Assembly (NCBI GenBank): GCA_963514095.1
Contig: OY741286.1
Span: 864,611-928,610 of the forward strand
DNA length: 64,000 nt
Direction of reading: 5' to 3'
Origin: Eutrigla gurnardus
Lineage: Eukaryota > Chordata > Actinopteri > Perciformes > Triglidae
A program made the position numbers and the translations under genes. The stretch's first letter is position 1, and every line of letters starts with the position of its first letter. Below, in pieces: positions 59,705-64,000 of the stretch. Below the pieces are notes generated by a model. That model was not told the DNA's origin. It made no database searches and saw only the letters and a list, made by a program, of their open reading frames with translations.

Positions 59705-61927
59705 CTTTTTGCTTGCACCTCCGTGTGCTGGTGACATCATTGTACAACACAAGCGAAGGATCAATTTTACCTGCAACACAAGACGTGTTACTGCTACCAG
59801 CTGGGTTCAAACATTTAAATTCACACACATTTCAGATCATTCTTCTTCATTTAAATTTTACAATTTTTTCCCCACAAGAACCTCGATGTTGTGATTCACA
59901 TCTGTCAGCTGTAGACTACAGCTAAATTCCATTCAACTCACACATTTTCTTGACAAATGGATGTCATTGTATTGACAGGAAAGCAGGCTGACCTTTGTCG
60001 CTCCACCAGAGGCAGAGCAGCACCGCGGAGACCAGCAAGAGGCAGGCGGCCACCACAGGAAGTGCGAGGGTTGATTCAGCTGGCTCAGGACGCCCTGCAG
60101 AAATACCACAGGTTGATCTCAATGCAACAACAAAGTGCAACAAACAGCTACAGATTCTATTTATCGATCGTCTCATCTAAACCAGCACTTTCCCCAAGAT
60201 GTTGAAGGCATTCGTTTGTCGGTCTTTGTTTCTTCATGATGAAATCAAACTCAACAAGGTAAAACATTTGTGTCTTTCTTGGAACGACAACACCGGATGA
60301 AGTTGTTAAAAAAATAGTTTCGTTAGTTCTCACCTCTGACATCCAGCCGGCTGACGGGTGATTCTCCACCATCAAGGACGTCACACTTGTACAGACCTTC
60401 ATCAGACTTAGAAACACCGTGGATGGTCATCTCTCCTGTAGGGCTGCTCCTGAGGAGGAGGCCATCTTTGTAGAAATCAGCGGTGAGGCTGGAGGAGGAG
60501 GAGGAGGACTTGGTTCTGCAGCGCAGAGTGACGGGTTCTCCCTCAACCACAGGGAGGACCGGACTCTCCAGGATCACCGAGCCAGCTGAGGGGCAGACGG
60601 ACAAGAAGACAGTTAGATGTCCACATTTTAACCTTTTCCTTCCTTCACGCGCCTTGAACTCGACGCCCATGGATCGGTTGAGTGATGAAACAAACACAAC
60701 ATATCAAATACTCACCCTTTAACACAAGGACAGTCTCCAATAATGTTTCCATACAACTAAACTGCACTCACAATTAGGTTTTACCTTCTTTTTTTTCTTC
60801 TGGACTGAAAAATTGCAGTTTTAAACATTAAAAAACATAGTAATAAGTGAAAAAACATCATGGTTTGGCTTAACTATGACTATGAAAGAAAACAGAAAGG
60901 TAACATAAGCATTTGGTTGATGCGGGACACTAACATCAGCCTCTTAGTGGAACTCCTGTGTTTTCATGTCCACCACCCAGACCTCCTCCCTATGAGGACT
61001 TCATCTGACTCCTTTCAATGCAGTTTGGTTGGCCCAGGCTGGTTATGTCCATCTTTACTACCTACAGAGTGACGGTCAGGAAAACGTTGAAGCAAGTTGC
61101 TCGAAGCCTCTGAACAATGTAAATGCTAAGTCCAAGAAGCCGTTAGCCTCAGCTAACCAAACCCCTTGTGTGTGCAGCCTCTTGCAGAAGGACATAAACA
61201 TGCTACACTTTGGTTTTTCTTAGCTCAAACCCACCGGTCACGTAGATGCTGACGGTGTCGCTGCACTCTCCTGCCGCAGACTCGCACCAGTACACCCCGC
61301 TGTCGAAAGGGTAAAGGTCATCGATGATGCAGTGGGAGTCGTTGCTTCCTTCCCTGGACCTCGAACAGTCCTGGTTGCTGTTTAAGGATGTGTTCCTCTT
61401 CACCGTCCACTTGCTGGAGTTCCCCTGCTGCCCACAGCTCAGACAGACGGAGTCGTACTGGAAGAACTGGGATCTGTCGGGGACGACCCTTAGAGCGGCT
61501 GCAGGGAACAGACGTTTGTTCATCAACGCTGCTCAGCAGAAACATTTAAATCTCAGCAAGCTTCTTGCTTCCTTGTTTCACTACACAAGTTATTTTGCAC
61601 AATAGGTGAGTTGGTTCAATCTGCTCGGAGCTTCCTGGTTCTCTTTCTACAATGCAACACTATACAAAAAGACAAAGAGTGGGTTCTGTGTGGCTCTACA
61701 CACCTACTGGCACAGTACATACAGTAGATACAATGAAAGCACCCCAAATCAAAGAACATGCCAGAAGAAAACTGAGTTTTCACTGATTTCCAAATGTATG
61801 CGTCAAACGCTTCCTTAACACAAACACGTTTACCAGGTAGTGGAATCATCAACGATTTCTATATCATCACACACACACACAAGTCACACTACTCACCAAC
61901 CACAGTGCACAGAGTTGAGATGTCCAT
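59705..61927 (-). CDS. Fc-receptor-like inhibitory Ig receptor (two Ig domains, TM)
   Basis: Minus-strand exons, all phase 1-1: 61897-61927 (ATG, MDISTLCTVV), 61235-61498 (Ig 1: SVCLSCGQQGNSSKW ... DSGVYWCES), 60334-60585 (Ig 2: PVTLRCRTK ... DEGLYKCDV), 59993-60094 (short stalk PAES, then a TM helix with LPVVAACLLLVSAVLLCLWW), and a candidate cytoplasmic exon 59705-59770 containing VLYNDV, which fits the ITIM pattern. The two-domain layout and the VILESPVLPV / ADFYKDG wording are typical of teleost Fc-receptor-like proteins. The signal peptide looks short, so a small hydrophobic exon may be missed between 61499 and 61896. Further cytoplasmic exons and the stop were not found. It would be a plasma-membrane receptor on leukocytes. 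Ig exons are high confidence, the ITIM exon about 0.4. Confidence 0.75.
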
Positions 61928-63669
61928 GCTGCTGGCTGTTAAAAGACCGACTAACTGGCAGCCTGGGTGGCTACATCTCTCCTGACTTTAGAGGCTACAG
62001 CTTCCTGTTGAAGCCTAAAAATAAACTGCATGTACACGTGTGTGAAAACATGACATGCAAGGTGTCAGCAGTGACCACCAATGTCAGCGTTTTCAACCAG
62101 ATATAATTCTCGATGTAAAAACCTTCAAATCTCACATTTCAAGAAAATGAAACACGAAATTCAAAATAAATAAATAAATAAATAGATGACTTAATGCAAC
62201 AATTCATTACGGTATTAACCGAGTGATTGGCCTTAAAAAGAGATAATGATGGGTTTTCCTTGGCAGAGGTTTGGGGTAATAACATTGCCAGCTGGACCTG
62301 GATGAGCTTTGCCTCTGTAAACTCTCCTGCAATGTCTTTTGATGGCCAGCAGGTGGCGCAGAAGACTTGCTGTTCAGTTGTTTCTGAATGTTTGAAGAGG
62401 TTACACATGTTGCAGCTCTGTGCCACTTTCTTGTCAGTGTATCTTGCTGCATTTTTTATCAATCAAACTCTCCTCATTGGTTTCCATGGTTACGTGACTG
62501 TTGCGTAATTATGTTACGTCTGTTTTGGCACAAACTTATGATTAACCCTAACCTGAAACATCTGGAAGTGATGTAGCCACCCATGTTATGTACTTGATGA
62601 TAAAACCTATCAAATAAGTAGATTGGGGGAAATGATTGTTAATAGTTGAAAAATACATTTAGGCAAAGATGTGGAATATTAAGGTTTGTTGAAAAGTTGA
62701 TGCTAAACTGTATTTCTGGTTTGTATGAAGCAGCAGTCGAAGGGCTATGAATGAGATGGACAAACTGAAGTTACACTGATTGATAAAAGTTTAATTATAC
62801 CAATGATGTATGACAAAAGATGTGAAATATTATCAACTGTATATGAATTCATTAAAACAATAAATTCAGATGACGTCTTGTGGCCTGCTGCTTGTATCAG
62901 CCTGGTGGTCGCTTGCTTCACGTCCTTCTGAAGTTGTCTTCCCTGTTTGGAGACGGAAAACAAATAAGGAAAGAAGAACTTTTGTCAATCATTCTGAAAT
63001 TCAAGATCATTCAGTGGCGGTACTGATGGAGTCCCGCGTTCCCTATGAGGTCTTATTAAAATTGTACCTTAATTACACATATGATGTTTGTCAGTGCAAC
63101 AGCTCTTTAAGCTACGTAAGAACATTAACCACTGAAGATCGTGAATGCAACCGAAACAAACTGACCTCCCCTATCCGTAGGGAGTGGGTGGAATACATTG
63201 GCCACATATACATCAAACATAGACTCAGAGCTTTTCCGTTGTCGGTTGGGACGGCGTTATCAGCCATAGCTAGCCAGTAGAGCTCGAAACAAGGAGAAGC
63301 TCTGATTTCAACACACACAGAGGGACCGTTATGTCATTCTCTGCTCCGGTAAACATTTCAGAGCAGAGCAGGTGTTTCGGATCAATGAGTGACCGTGTTA
63401 ACTGGTGACTCCCAGACGGCAGCTGTTGAAAACACCCAACAGAACATGCAGGTGTGCTCGAGTGTCAAGTTACGCCTGAACGTCACCAGATAACACGGCC
63501 ACTTGTTTTACTGAAACACCCGTCTGCACTGAAGCTGAATTCTGTACAACTTGAATACTTGGAATATTGCCATACAGTAGCGTTGCAAAATAGTGGCAAT
63601 GTGCAGCAGAAGGTCAAGTTTTAGTGAACATATTGTCAACAGGGCCTTTACTGAATATGAGTATCGCCG
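61928..63669. other. Intergenic spacer
   Basis: No gene recognised. It contains an AAAT microsatellite (62164-62184). The 136-codon + frame at 62870-63280 has no domain or splice context that I recognise and is treated as chance. Confidence 0.45.
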
Positions 63670-63755
63670 TCAGTCATACGTGTAGTGGACTACAGAATAG
63701 ATGGTTCCCTCTTCTGGCAGATGTGGCTCCATACCAGCTCTGGACCCTTCAGGCT
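63670..63755 (-). CDS. Last exon of a second ITIM receptor (partial gene)
   Basis: On the minus strand the acceptor 'atttcacag' leads in phase 1 into an open exon ending EEGTIYSVVHYTYD and TGA. TIYSVV fits the ITIM pattern and the ending resembles the tails of fish Ig-superfamily inhibitory receptors. The entry phase is the same as in all exons of the neighbour at 59705-61927. The rest of the gene would lie beyond the right edge. It could instead be an alternative tail or a relic; no poly(A) signal was identified. Confidence 0.5.
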
Positions 63756-64000
63756 CTGTGAAATAAATACCACAATATTCAGAATTGACAGATTCTTTGT
63801 TTCGTGTTATTGTTATTTACATGATTTTACAACTCTTTGTTGCTTGTGCCTTGAAGCTGATACTCAAAGATGATTTTTTTTAAACTTTCCATCTCAGTGA
63901 CTGTGAGAAACCTCTTGTCAGGTAGGTGATTATTTTAAAGCTGCTGAGAGACCATTTCACTCTGTGGTTTTCTCGTGTGGTTTATAACTGACAGCATCAA

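Larger units (their letters stand above)
55437..60089. repeat. Segmental duplication block II
   Basis: Paralogue of block I without its hAT, Harbinger-like MITE, chromovirus and LINE fragment. It joins continuously to the intact Ig receptor at its right end, so block II is the likely parent arrangement. Differences from block I are scattered substitutions and microsatellite length. Confidence 0.85.

Noticed and set aside
59593..59925. ORFs with poly Cys-Val or Thr-His runs
   Set aside because: Translations of the TG/CA microsatellite.
62870..63280. 136-codon + strand ORF as a novel gene
   Set aside because: No recognisable domain, no signal peptide of normal form, no paralogue in the window; chance length is plausible.

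Overview
This is a vertebrate, almost certainly teleost fish, nuclear genomic window. The evidence is short-intron genes (73-78 nt introns in the lectins), small secreted C-type lectins of the fish nattectin/ladderlectin kind, an Ig-domain receptor of the teleost Fc-receptor-like kind, and a fish-type repeat load (L2 and other LINEs, tRNA-derived SINEs, hAT and Harbinger-like MITEs, a chromodomain Ty3/Gypsy element). No prokaryotic features were seen. All gene models were read by eye from splice signals and reading phase; none has transcript support here.

The host content is an innate-immune cluster. Family 1 (CTL-A to CTL-F) is a five-coding-exon secreted C-type lectin on the + strand: CTL-A 4845-6241, CTL-B pseudogene 19662-21488, CTL-C 27624-30473, CTL-D 36265-37675, CTL-E 47127-48537, CTL-F 53511-54920. 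An inverted, gutted relative lies at 23.1-24.05 kb. Five copies keep an intact 169-residue frame with a QPD (galactose-type) site and a WND calcium-site motif. Family 2 (LDL-1 complement 8345-9782, LDL-2 complement 56021-57458) is a 158-residue ladderlectin-like lectin on the - strand, tail-to-tail with CTL-A and CTL-F. At the right edge are an Ig-superfamily receptor (complement 59705-61927: two Ig domains, a TM helix, a candidate ITIM exon) and the ITIM-bearing last exon of a second receptor (complement 63670-63755).

Layout: 1-6.76 kb Gypsy copy 1 and CTL-A; 6.76-18.78 kb block I (LDL-1 plus a hAT MITE, a Harbinger-like MITE, a chromovirus and a LINE fragment); 18.78-21.55 kb truncated CTL-B with nested hATs; 21.6-25.8 kb low-complexity DNA and an inverted lectin relic; 25.8-55.4 kb four tandem lectin units (C to F) separated by three further copies of one RT-less Gypsy element; 55.4-60.09 kb block II, the paralogue of block I without most of its insertions; 60.1-64 kb Ig receptors.

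Block I/block II and the four Gypsy copies give filled and empty sites that fix the exact ends and target-site duplications of most transposons and let the order of events be read. The ancestral unit looks like a CTL/LDL tail-to-tail pair. A Gypsy fragment sits in the LDL 3' UTR of every amplified unit and the LDL coding exons are gone there, so only the CTL member was amplified. The young chromovirus (LTRs differing at 1 of 408 positions) carries a visible self-priming site and a canonical -1 frameshift heptamer but has lost its reverse transcriptase core.
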